DNA from: Lineus longissimus
Taxonomy: Eukaryota; Nemertea; Pilidiophora; Heteronemertea; Lineidae
Assembly: GCF_910592395.1 (NCBI RefSeq)
Contig: NC_088319.1
Location: 806,001-870,000, forward strand
DNA: 64,000 bases
Direction of reading: 5' to 3'
Part shown: positions 47,101 to 59,300 of the stretch, piece after piece
Position numbering within the stretch: position 1 is the stretch's first letter
Layout: every line of letters starts with the position of its first letter
Notes under the pieces: generated by a model
Database searches by the model: none
Seen by the model: only the letters and a program-made list of their open reading frames with translations
Told to the model about the DNA's origin: nothing
Made by a program: the position numbers and the translations under genes

Positions 47101-50100
47101 TGTTTGTAAAAATATGAGTAGATGAACAACGTACGATAAAAATATGAATTTATTGTAAATGGATTTAAAAGTTCTGGCAGCAAATTCGAACGACAACATG
47201 TGGTATTAAACGTTAACATCAAAAACACAGCAACTCATTCGCAAATAACGCATTTCTGAACATGTTTTCGAAACCTCTTTACCGTGATGGAGATTATTCG
47301 ATGAAAAATAGCAAACACACCCTTGACAGCAGGTTATAAACCCAACATGCATATCAGTTTGTTCCGTGCAATCTATGCGTTACCTACCATTCTGTTCAGA
47401 ACATCACTCCACCTTCCACTTGCAGTTAACCCATCAAAGATAACTTTGCTACGAAAACCACCGACAGTGATCGACGAGGGGAAACTGATCACGATCATCT
47501 GTGAGACAAACAGCGCCAACCCGGTTGCGAATGTAACGTTCCACCGGAAGAGGAAAGGAGGAACCTGGGAGCAACTGACGTCGGGGATAACATCTGAAGA
47601 CAGGGCGGCAGAATACAATGGCAGGATTCGAAAGAGTACTTTGGTTGTGACAGCCAATAGGTTGGTCACACAGGCTGTGTTCAAATGCGAGGTTCGTGAT
47701 GGGTTATTCCAGATGGAACAGACAACTACAGTTAAAGTATATTGTACGTATTAGTTCTGCAAAACAGTGAAGTTTACATCATATATTACAGTGTTTCTCC
47801 CCATTAGTTGAAGCGAATGTAATATACTGTAAAATGTATTTACATGTACGGTCAACTATTCTCCAGGTGGCGTAGCTGATGCATCATTAAAATTGGATGT
47901 TTTATGTGAGTACGAAGAGCTTGCAGAACTGTTTCAATATATTTCTAAGCATTGCATGTAAATCTTTAAATTGGTCTAATTTTTATATTGTTATATTGAT
48001 TAGCAAGTAATATGGGACTCCAAATTGGTCTAAACATGGTTTGCAAGTAATATGATAATGAATAGCCCGTCGTCTAAGAATGTCAAATTACATCAAGTGC
48101 TCAATACAGGAACTCCATAGATATCATGTTCCCAAGACAGCTCTATCATTCAGATTGTGCAGAGTCTATGCATTTAACTAGAGGTCATGCCTTGGGTTTG
48201 ACTGATGAATTGATGTCCGTTAGGTTAGTTACAATGTATGGCCATGCCCTCGGATTTATTTGAAATATGTATTTGAAATACGTGATTGCGACGACCCATC
48301 CACGGGCTAGTTTTTCTCCATAATTTACATTATGACTCACACTTACGGACGAGACTTGGCGGGTTTCAAGTTTATGCTCAGATGATTTAAAAGTTGTTCT
48401 CACTGTCCAGTTTCGTGCACTTGCATACAAAGCAAAATGGGATCCAAATCTGCCGATACTCCTCACCGTTGAAAGCAGACCATTAAGACCAGTCAGGTTT
48501 ACACTCCACGTCATCGCCAACCCTCGACCAACGAATGTTACGTGGTATCACCCAAATCAGAAGATGGCAACTGGGGAAAACTTCATCCCCGCGGAAGTAA
48601 ATGGGACATACACACTGAGGAAGGGATCTGTAGGGACTCAAGACTATGGAAACTACACCGTCAAAGTGACTAATCCCGTTGGAATATCATATTTTGTTTT
48701 TGAACTACAGCACGAGGGCAAGTTGAAAACATGAGATATAACTGTATTTTTCGACTTCCTGGCTGAGTTCCTACTATCAAATATTTTCCGGTGCAGAGGT
48801 TTTTTTTAATGGAAATGACAGAAATGAAAGAAAGGGGTATATTTTGGTTCATTTCCCCCAATTTGGCGCCTTTGCGACTCTTGAATCTATCATGATATTT
48901 CCAATCATAAACATTAATCACCTTTTCAGCTGTCCCGACGTTTACGATAACCCGTAACGGGAGACTGGTGACTGTGGTGTTCGTGCCGCAGATTCGGGAG
49001 TACACAAGTTTCCAGCTCAAGTTCTGTGGGCCGAGTCAGACACCAAAAACGTCTGGATGCGGCGGGGTTCGCTTCACCATCCATGATCCAACGACATCAA
49101 CTTACAGAGTTATTGTGACACACGAGACCACGATCTATGTTTTCTACATGGATTTGTATATTGGCGATGATGTTGTTTATAGTTCTGGTCAAGTGCATCC
49201 TGAACAGGCCGTGCCGGCTGGAAGCAGTCCTGATGGTGGCATGATAGCTGGCGTGGTTGTCGCCGTCGTCATCCTGGTAGCAATGGTGGTGGTGGTTGTC
49301 GTCGTGCTACATGGGAGGAGCATGGCATGCTTTGCTGGTGAGTTTAGAGAGAATACTCCCAGCGCGAAAGACTCGATATGATTCTTCTACGATTATGATA
49401 TTATTCGATTTATGATATATTCACTTTCATATACAAGTACAAGATTTGCAATGTTTTTGTAATATTTTTATAGTTGCTACACTAGACAGCACAGAATTTT
49501 TCAGATTTGGCTGAAATCTTAGTAATACCTGTTTCGACCTGGTTTATTTATGTTCAAGGTCGAAATAAACCCGATGAATCAAATCAGGCTGACGGGAAAA
49601 CTGGCACCACGCGAGCTGATTCGGTATTTTATGAACCTTTACACATGAACGTCGTCAACAGGGCATTTGAAGGTAACATTTTCAGTTTTCGCAAATTGAA
49701 GATAAATCGTGTAGTATGTGGCATTGTCGTTACTAGCATATACCCGTGGCGCGGGCTGTTTGAGGTATAAAAATCGGATTGTGTGGGTGCTGGTATGTTG
49801 TGGGTTTGGTGTAAATGGGGTGCTGGTTTGTGAGTAACACTTTTTTTCATGAGTGTAATACTTCTTGAAAAGGGAACTATGTAACCATGGACATGATGTA
49901 CAGGCGTCCACAATGCTAAACCAATTCTCGGAAAACCAAGATGGTGCAGACTGGTGATGTATGTCGTTATTATGATGCATTGTATCTACATTATGTGTGA
50001 TATGTACAGTACATTCACGACTACAGAATGATATAAAGTTATAAAATACAAATACTAAGTATACAATACCAAAGTTTCCTCTTTCCACACCTAGGCGGCG

Positions 50101-50561
50101 ATACTCCACATGAACCGGTTTTTGTGAATTTTCCTCAACAGAATCCCGTGGAAGGTAAGTAGTCGCAAGCTTACCATGTGAGTACAAGATACCCGCTGTT
50201 GCCTACGCAACATACCCTTCTCGATTATCTTGCACATGTACATATATATGAAACTAATGTCATAGTTTTCGGCCAGGGGAGGGGGGGGGGGGGCAGCATT
50301 GCTCAGAGAATGATGTGGCTCTTACTTATCTATTTCCTTTAGGTGAGGTTAACAATGGCTCCTCTCCAACCGAGTGACGGAATCAACCTTTTAACTTTTG
50401 CATGATCAAGCGTGCGGCTAATCCTTGAATTATAATAACATTCACACTAACATTACTCTTTTTTAGACGGCGGTGAAAATCCGTATGTCGAAATGGAAAA
50501 TCCATATGCTGACTTGAACACGATAAGAGAATACAGTCACGCCCTTCCTGAGTTGTGTTGA
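41182..50561 (+). CDS. Ig-superfamily transmembrane receptor A (multi-Ig, ITIM-bearing)
   Basis: Fourteen exons: 41182-41251, 41900-42223, 43144-43488, 43841-44089, 44481-44753, 45377-45649, 46612-46884, 47426-47743, 47867-47905, 48382-48717, 48930-49337, 49559-49672, 50095-50154, 50467-50561. All internal exons are phase 1-1, and the sum is 1,058 aa. Exon 1 is a signal peptide. Exons 2-8 and 10 each encode one Ig-like domain with the Cys...Trp...Tyr-x-Cys pattern or variants of it; exons 5-7 are near-identical. Exon 11 gives a Cys-containing stalk and a Val-rich membrane helix (about residues 939-962). The tail has VFYEPL, a canonical ITIM (Tyr near 993), then YVEM and PYADL. Exon 10 ends at a GC donor. 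The small exon 9 and the start of exon 10 are the least certain. The likely role is an inhibitory cell-surface receptor or adhesion protein; the ligand is unknown. Confidence 0.82.
44151..44299. repeat. Hairpin MITE, family 3, copy 1
   Basis: The ends 'aaatcctaaagcaattaaaact' and 'agttctaatcgctttaagattt' are inverted repeats. Related elements are at 45057-45194 and 46292-46429 (left arm shortened) and 58072-58215. Confidence 0.6.
44160..46905 (+). repeat. Tandem triplication of an Ig-exon unit
   Basis: Three units of about 896 bp (from about 44160, 45056 and 46292; the third is shortened) each carry one Ig exon (44481, 45377, 46612) that is almost identical to the others. Between exons 5-6 and 6-7 lies a leftover piece of the 3' end of exon 2 and its intron ('actcggccggaacaagagac' near 44905 and 45801). 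The unit therefore arose by unequal exchange between introns 2 and 4. A TTAA-flanked MITE separates units 2 and 3. Confidence 0.9.
45953..46287. mobile_element. 335-bp MITE with TTAA target-site duplication
   Basis: Ends AGGGAACTGAAACCGCC and the reverse complement of AGGGAACTGGAACCGCC (one mismatch in 17), flanked by TTAA on both sides (45949-45952, 46288-46291). The matching unoccupied site, with a single TTAA, is at the preceding unit border near 45051-45056. TTAA targeting is typical of piggyBac-type elements. Confidence 0.85.
46905..47013. repeat. Foldback element after Ig exon 7
   Basis: Left arm 'aacggtttctctaacttg...tcgct' and right arm 'agcgaaaagttggagaaaccgtt' are inverted repeats of about 23 bp. 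They mark the point where unit 3 of the triplication diverges. Confidence 0.65.
50349..50389 (+). pseudogene. Fossil of a SAM-like exon in receptor A
   Basis: About 40 bp ('aacaatggctcctctccaac' then 'cgagtgacggaatcaacc') matches the start of receptor B's SAM-like exon (59424-59463), between the same flanking tail exons. The rest of the domain is gone. Confidence 0.75.
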
Positions 50562-51216
50562 TATATTTCGCTGTTTAGTTACAATGCAATGCAACCTGGT
50601 TAAAGATTAATTTGTAGAGCGGATTTGATCATGAATCTCGTGATAATTGAATGATAGCAATGAAGAAAAAAGACGAATAAATGACCAATAGCCGCAGCAC
50701 TGGCCAAGAGTTACTCGGTGACTTTCAAAGCCTGCACTTCACCAGTTCTGAAAGCTCCATAACGTTCTGGGGTTGAAGGACGTCGCTTTGAACACTATTT
50801 AGTGACTCATATATATCACATCACATCGTACCTCTAGTCGGAATCCGTGGATCTGATTGACTAGTACACGCGAACACATCATGGAGGACATTTTGATATG
50901 CTTGTCCTCAGGCCCACAGATTCAAATCCTTTTCACCTCAGAAATATCAATTCGAGTTGACCCAGAGCTGCCGATTTTTCGAGACAGTTTGAGGCTTTAT
51001 TAGTGATCGTATGCGTTGCCAGTGTTGAGTGTCGTGATCAAAGGCATATGAAAAGGACACATTTTTTGAGAAGTTCATCACTGATGCGAAATGTATCAGA
51101 ATTTTTATAATCAATATTGATTTATAGCTGTTGCCCCCCCCCCCCGCCCCCCCCCCCCCCTCACAGTCGATGCCTTTAATTGACACGACCCGTAAACGTT
51201 TCATTTTGTCTTTCAG

Positions 51217-51261
51217 CCTGATGTGATCGCAAGCCAGACGTATGCTGAATTGAAATATTGA
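51217..51261 (+). pseudogene. Orphan last tail exon of receptor A (TYAELKY)
   Basis: After a good acceptor (gtctttcag) it encodes 14 residues ending TYAELKY and a stop, homologous to receptor B's last exon (60487-60540). The preceding exon in A has lost the donor that B uses (B: ATCTTG|gtaaga; A: GACTTGaacacg) and reads on to its own stop. This exon is probably no longer used. Confidence 0.6.
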
Positions 51262-53323
51262 AAATCAAGACGGAAAATGAAAGAAGGTTTCACACGAGTC
51301 CAGTTTGTGTCACATATTCAGAGTGAGACGATAAAATGACTTCTGTTTTTATTGGCTCTAACATTTTGTTATTGATTTACAATGTAAAATGGAGGCAAGC
51401 TTGTCACCGGGGACAGCTAGCCCTTCTGAATGTACATGTATATATTTACCACTCTCAGTTTATACGAGACAAGAGTTGTCACGACATATTTCATGTAGTT
51501 ATCCACCATTATACACTAGACTTGTAATTGCATCAGTGCTGGCCGCAATAGGTCGGCGTTGTGCTTTTTGCCACAACCCATTCATCTCATCATTCTCAGC
51601 CGGTGAAATACATTACATCTGTCACTGGGTGCAGACCTCAAACACGTACTGAGATAACTTGGAACTCGCAGGTTGAGTATTTTCTAAATAGGCCTACCAA
51701 TAAGGTTGGATTCGCGTACAGTTGACGTTGTCGTTTATAGAATGAACAAGTCATTTCTATTGAGCGGACCACGACTACGATGTCATTTTCATCCCTTCGT
51801 CAGGTGCAGTCAGTTAGCAAACATGCTCGTGACGAGTGAAATGTGAACCGTGACAATGTGAATCCAATGCATATCTGGCCTAAGGTCATATTTATCTAGG
51901 GGTTGCGTTATTACTTGTAACTCAAGTCATTTCCGAAGAGCGTGCTTCCAGTGGTTCGAGATGTCACTTTTCACTCGCTCAGTTGTCGGGCCATGTCCCG
52001 TTGTGAAGCTGAAGTCAACTAATGAACATGCTCCTGACAAGTCACATCGACACGTGAGCCTTGACAAGTAACTACGTGTATCCCGTTTAAACTCGGTGTA
52101 ACATCTCACATCGTTTCCCAATATTTCAGTGTTTCCACAATAGACGGCAGAGACACACATGACTTTTAATTGATGAAAACGTAGAAAAACGTGTCAAACT
52201 CTCTTTCCGCGTTCCAAAACAATAGGGGGTAACGCTTAGAAACGAAAACACCCAAAACCGTTACAGCAGCCCTGCAGAAAAACCCTCCCCCCCCCCCCCC
52301 CCCACCCCATCACGCGCCATGGAGTTCGACTATGGTTTTCATGTTCCTACCAAAAGAACAATTCGAAGAGAGATTTCGAAAACTGTCAATAATCCACTAT
52401 TGTTAAATCCTATATCTATTATTCGTTTGTTTTAATGCTATAAACTGGCAGTGGCTAAATTATCATAAATACTAGTACATGTAGTTTGTGTCATCGCTCT
52501 CCAGTATTTCAATATTATATTCAAGAATAAAGAATATCCTAGTTTACTTGCCATCGCTAGCAGTTAATTAACATTTGCTGTGCACTTCTTTAATAATCTC
52601 GACTCATTGCTTTATAATTGTATTCGTTTTATATATTCATGATAGGTACATGTAAGTTTTATGTAAATTTGAAATTTATAGAAAATAAAACTTACTTTTA
52701 ATCATTGAACATTGTTCATTTCACCCGTGTTACGCCAGGCTTGTAGATTATGAACTGTTAAAAGGTCGCCATATTTGGTATCGGGTTTCGTTGCGGACTG
52801 ATAATCTGAAATAGTCAATGATTCCCTTATTTTGCACAAAATCCAGGCCATAACTGGCACTTTTTTCTTTATAAGCAGTCTGCTTTCATGACAAGTGCCA
52901 TGACCACGACATTTCAGCCGGGGAAATTGAGAAAGAAAACATGTCGAGCTGTTTTTCAGCGTTCCCCTAACGACGCTGAAGCGAAGCACCAAGAAAAGGG
53001 GGAAAAGAAAATACTCCACGTTACTCCGGCCTATCAGACAAGACGATACAAACCAGACAAAACCGCTTTCCGTCTCACAGCCATTCATTGTCGACGCTTA
53101 CATGACTATGCTATCAACAACGCTTTTTATACGAGCTTGGTATTGAATGTTCCAGGGCCCAGTTCACTTAAAGAGCTATAGAAAATTACATATGCTATAT
53201 GGGTCAATATTCTATCAAGTCATAGCCTGACTACTATGACCTACATATTTAGAAGTATATATGGTAACAGATGATTTTAAAGTCTCGTCCATTTTGTATG
53301 TGATAATGTCGGAATGAACTAGA
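51262..53323. other. Intergenic region between the two Ig receptors
   Basis: No gene supported. Overlapping frames on both strands near 52702-53181 are unlike known proteins. C-runs occur near 52287; a dispersed repeat at 52120-52270 is related to that around 21004-21300. Confidence 0.45.
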
Positions 53324-56300
53324 ATGGCTGTTGATGTATTCGTCGTGAGCTTTATCTTTGTTTCGGCGTTCATACCCCTGGTTCAGCTGATTGGTGAGTA
53401 ATAACTCAAAAACATTATTGGTAAATCCTGCGCAGTCACGTGACTAGGTTCATTGATGCCAAGAAAGGCCGCCACTTTCGACCCGCTCAACCACGATCGC
53501 ATGTGCTTGAAGCGACCAGAATCATGTCGCTCGAATAGCCCCGAATTTACTGACTCTGACCAGAGAAGTGTAATAACCAGAACGCCAGGAGAAACAGCAA
53601 ACACGCAATATTACTCTAAACTGCCAACTTTTTGCGGGCGTCTTATGTACGCGAAGTTGGTGAATATTGTAGATTCGCGAAAACAAAAAATCGTACAAAT
53701 ATGTATTTTATTGGAAAAAAATTAAGATTTCGTAAATCGTGGAATTTTTTGTCCTTCGAAATTTGAAAAAGATTTAGAGGTCCGAAAGTTGGCAGATGAC
53801 AGACCCCCATCAACTTTGTCGATGAGGCTGGTTATATTATCTAACGTCAGCAAATCAGAAAATATTTTACAGGTACATATAAGACGTTAATTGCAACTTC
53901 TCACGGTTTACTGTCCGTAATGTTTCAGTTCCACCAAAGACACCAGTATTATCTGGGTTTGAACCTGCTGCTGTCGCCTCCCACCGTGAACTCGTCTGTG
54001 ATGCGTCTCAACCTGATGCCGGGACCATCACCTATAGATGGTATAAATACAAAGTAGATGCTAGGACAGGTGTGGAGGATTGGGAGAGGATGGGACCTAT
54101 TGGGACAAGTCAGAAGTATATCTTCCATTCAGTGTCTGAGAAGAAAGTGTTCCACGCAGGTAACAATGAAGAGCCTGTCAGTGGGAAGTACAAGTGTCGA
54201 GCATCGAACTCGGCCGGAACAAGAGAGAGTGAATGGGGAGATCTGTATGTCTTTAAACCATGTAAGTTAATAACAATATAAATATTGTAATCATTTTTAA
54301 ACCCATTTCTGAATGATATCCTGCCAAACCGAGTCTTTTAATACAAATTTATTGAAAAACACTGATATAATTGAGTTTATGTATTAGTGCTAAAAATCAA
54401 CTTGAAGTGATCAATGTCGGATTGCATTGTCAATAGTCACTTAGCTTCTCGTGCAATACACGTAGCAACCAACGAGGAATGTTTAAGCTTGTCTTGAAAG
54501 TTGGAATGCTGCGCATACTTTCCCACTTCAAAATCAACGAGCAAAACCACCTTAAACTAGATTCGTTCGCAGACTCTGAACCAGCGCGAATCATTCAATA
54601 CAGACGTAAAGCGGTTATGATTGAGAAGTGGTCTTAGATCGTGTATATCAGTGAAACTAGGGCTGACCAACATGTCTGATGCATATTTTGTCAGCCTCTT
54701 CCAAGCCTTGTACGTTGTGTGTCGAGAACTTGTGACTCCTGTGATTGCGTCGACAATAAAAAGAGATCCTTTCCTTCTTGTGTTACATCAAGTATAGGTT
54801 AGAGATACGTGTCTAGAACAAAATATTTGCATAGATGCGTATATGTTAGATCAAAAATCCACTTCAGACATTCTTATCATTTTCTTTTTTGTTACCCGAC
54901 TTGAGGTTCTTCACTTTTGTTTCTCTTCTCTCCAACTTCCAGGTTCCTTGTATACTGTGAGCGTTTCTCCAGCCAAATCTGCCATCGGAGGTACATTCAC
55001 CCTCACCTGTTACATACCCAATCCAAGTGGAATGTCTGTGTTTTGGTCAAAGAGGACGGAGGCTTCATCTCAAGCCATTGACGTAGCAGTAGCAAATAAT
55101 AAGGCATGCCAAGCTTCAAATTACACACGCTACAATTGGAGTAGCTGCAATCCACCAAGCATCTTATCACCGACAAAGACATTCAATCTACAAGTCACAA
55201 ATGCTCAGCCTTCTGCTTCTGGTTACTGGATATGTCAGGATATTGGTCTGAGCTGCAACAGTAACCCAGTCAAGTCAGTTGTGCAAGGTATTGTATTTCT
55301 TCCCCTCCGATTTGAAATAGCGTTCACTCGTATAAAAAAAAGGGACGGAAAGCATGCTACAAAAATGTTTCATCGACACCGATGACTGTTTCGTAATTTT
55401 CGGTACGTATTTCAGGTAGCTAGCTATAAATAGCCACAAATACTACGACCAGTTACGTGTATGTGTATGTACATTGTGTATGTTACTACTTGCAATAGCC
55501 TAGTATCATTGAGTATAGTGCTGCCAGTGCATCGTGAAAAATATTGAAGCAAAGTAAATTGCTACGATTAAGGCCGGGGTACAGTTGCTAACAGTCCGTT
55601 TTTTCTAAAGATACATTCAATTTAATTGGTATAAACAAATAGGTGTCCTAAAAGGCATCGATCGATTTACGATTTTCTAAATATTGCCTAGTTCCGGCCA
55701 AATATTTTTTTAAAGCCATCGTTAGCATCTGGAATGCACAGATGGCTATATTGTACAAAAAGAATTTGTCAAATATATCCATCCATAAAGGAGAAAACTT
55801 GAAACAACAATCTGACAAAATCGCGTTCCGACCGCCAATTACAGCTTTGTTATTGTAATTCACTTCACTTTTCAGTGATTCCAGGCATACCCCACATCAC
55901 CGGCTTCCCATCTGGACCAGTCATTGTTGGAAGTCAACTCAATTTGAAGTGTGTGGCCTCGCCCGCTGGAGATACATACGACTGGTATAAAGATGGTACA
56001 AAAGTGACGACATCGTTGAGTTACGATTTCCAAGTGACGAAAGATAGTGCTAGTGTTTACTCATGTGTGGCGAGAAATGCTGTCGGGTCTACTACAAGTC
56101 GTAATGGGACATTAGTCGTTTATTGTAAGTTCTGTTTTGTTGACCTCTCGATAATACACAGCAGAATAAGAGCAAACTTGTTCAACTGTCCTATGAGACA
56201 TTTTACACATGAAGGCACAATGTGAAAAATACTGTTGACAATATAGAAATGAGAAAGTCTGGAATGCATAAGCTTGAAAAGGTATTATCGCGACGTTACA

Positions 56301-59300
56301 ATGCCCAAGTTGCTCAATGGAAATTTAGTAAACACTTCAGCTGAACAAAAAAAAATAGCATGAACTTGGTCTGAGGCTTTCTTACAGACGACGTCTGGCT
56401 GTCCATGATTCAGTAACAAAATGGAAGGCAATAAAATTATGTGATGAAATTAAATTTCCGGTAGCAGTGTGTACTATTGGGCTAAACTTTAGAATTACCG
56501 ATCGGATGTTCCTCCGCACTATATAAGTTGTAAATCGGTTTAAAAGAGATGGTTGCGCGTAGCATGTTGCATGTTGACTTACTTATTCATTATTCGGTAT
56601 TCATTCGCGCCTTGGACCTATACTTCCGATCGGGAATTCTAAAGTCGTTCCTATTATTGTACACTGCAGTTTTAATGGTATAACTCAAGGAAAGAAAATG
56701 GCTCCGATACCATAGCTTACATCAAATCAGTCAGTTTCTTATTTCGTAGGCTTTCTTTGAACCTGTTTACCTTTATCTTCCCAATCCTAAAACACTGTCA
56801 AATTATTTTTCAGCAGCCAAAAATGCCCCGACAATTTCGATCACCCGTAACGGGAGACTGGTAACGGTGTTGTTCAGCCAGCTCATTAAGGGGTACACAG
56901 GTTTCCAGCTGAAGTTCTGTGAGCCGGGTCAGACACCAAAAACGGCTGGATGCGAAGCTATTCGATTTACTCTCCAGGGTCAAACGAAATTAACTTATAC
57001 AGCTATTGTGACACACGAGACCACTATCTATGTTTTCTACTTGGATTTGTACATTGGAGATGATGTAGTTGATAGCTCTGGTCCTGTGCTCCCTGAACTT
57101 GCTGGAAAAACAACGTCCGTGCCTGCTGGCAGTGGTATTAACGCTGGTATGATAGCTGCTGTTGTTGCAGCCGGCGTGACAGCTGTAGTTGTGGTCGTTG
57201 TGGTTGTCTTGTTACACAGTAGGAGAATGGCGTGCTTCGCTGGTAGGTTTTGATATTAGAGAATGTATTTTGATACGAACCGGATAATGAAACCGAAGAA
57301 AGTAATTAGCTTGATATGTTGGCGTTGTTTATTTTCAAAGATACAAATAGTTTGGTCAATTAATCTTGAAAGCCTTGCCAATACTGTTTGGAGACCAGTT
57401 GTTGAATTGTGTTAAGACTTTTTTGTCCAAATATTTCATATACTGATCTTTGGACGCACTTGAGAGAATGCCTCGCTTTCAATGTGTGCCGTGCGCTCGG
57501 GATAATGGTATATTCGGTAGGCGATCCAAATGCACATCACGAACATTCCCGAGACCTCGGGTTCGGCCTTATATACTCGGAAATGTACATTGTATATTTA
57601 TTAGCTTTATTCTCATACATGAACACAATTACATGTATAGTTGGATAGGTCTGGGGGCTTGCTAGTTAACGGTCTGGCGGCAGGCCGCCCCTGATAATGC
57701 GCTCAACTAAATATTTTATAGCTTGGGGGTTCAATGTCATTGCTTTCTGTTTAGGTCGAAATAAACCCGAAGAATCGAATCAAGATGCTGAGAGAACTGG
57801 CACCACGAAACCTGTATCCGTTTGTGACCAGCCTCCATACAAGGACGTCGTCTACAGCGCATTGGAAGGTAATGATTTTCGTTTACAAAGAGTCAAGCAG
57901 GGTAGTATGGTAGCGGGATCATAATGTAAATAAAAGGTTGGAAATTGAAGGCTGCCGACATATGCCTTATCATGAATATACCACGCCCCTCTACTTTGAT
58001 GGCCGTGATTGCCCTAAGACAATTAGACTTAGGGTTGACCAAAAAAGCACCATGATTTTGGCTATAGCATAAAATCCTAAAGCAATGAGAACTCCTTCAA
58101 AACGAGGTGAATGACAATTTCAAGGGGACGGGGTCTGTTCTTTGTTTTCCAGAGAATAGCCTCAATGAAAATGGCATTCACTTCATTTGAAGAAGTTCTA
58201 ATTGCTTTAGGATTTCATGGTAGAGCCAAAACAGTAGTCCCTCTAGTCAACCCTTATGGTAGCATCAATTTATAAAGGCATCAGATATCTTGTGCAGAGT
58301 GTGGATTTGCTGATTCTGTGAGTTAGCATTGTTTAGAAATCGTAAATGACTATGTTTAGAAGTGCCAATGGGCAACACTTAAGGTAGCATCAATCTTGTA
58401 CAGAGTGTGGATTTGCTCATTCTGTTCCTTAGCAGTGTACACTATGACAAGTTTGTCAGCAGTGATAGCCACGCATACAATGCTAACATTACCTCTACCC
58501 CTCCCGACACTAGGTGAAGATACTCAACCTGAACCGGTTTATTTGAATTATCCTCAACAGGATTCTGTTAAAGGTAAGTATTTACCCTTTTACCATCTAC
58601 TAATACTGTACGTACGACATACCCGCCGTAAAGTACGTAGTATACTCTCTTCGTCCAAGTCTGTCAATTTCATCCGAGTTTTACTTTATTTAATGATAGT
58701 ACACACGCTTTTTCAATGGGTGTGAAAGTTGAAAGATAGAAATTACTAAGTACAAAACTGAGACCCTCGGGTGTCCAGTATCCTGCATTTTAAACTGACG
58801 CCTTGTGGTCAATGCTGTTTCAGAAGTGATCTACGACAATCCAAAAGTCATCGAGAAGCCAAGTGGCGAAGATACTCCTCGGAAAGTCGAAGGTCGGTGA
58901 ATATGTCATGTGTCTTTCAATGCCATTACGCTATTTTGGCCCTTTTGGCAGTCCTCGCCCAATACACGGTCTGTATATTGTCTTCAAACAAAGCCCGTTG
59001 TTCTACCGACTTAACAAAGGATCAGCAGAGCAAAATCTTCATATACATCGACCATGCAATCAAATCATATTGTAAGAACGATTTAATGCCTCCCCTTCTA
59101 GATACCCTGCTATTCGCCATTATTCGCCATGAATTCCAGCTGTTCCAAGTCATCTATTGGAAATGATATTACCTTATTTCGTCGTGAGCATATTTTCCCT
59201 TGTAAACTTTAACGACGGGTTTATCGGCATCATAACCAACTCAACGGTAAAACAGCGGAATTGTCAAGTTTCAATACTGGCGATACTGTAGACGCTCAAT

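Noticed and set aside
52702-53181. 128-aa minus and 97-aa plus frames just upstream of receptor B
   Set aside because: They overlap on opposite strands and neither shows a domain, signal peptide or splice support.
56125-56813. Missing counterparts of receptor A's Ig exons 5-10 in receptor B
   Set aside because: The interval contains no Ig-like open frame with splice sites, so B appears genuinely to lack them.
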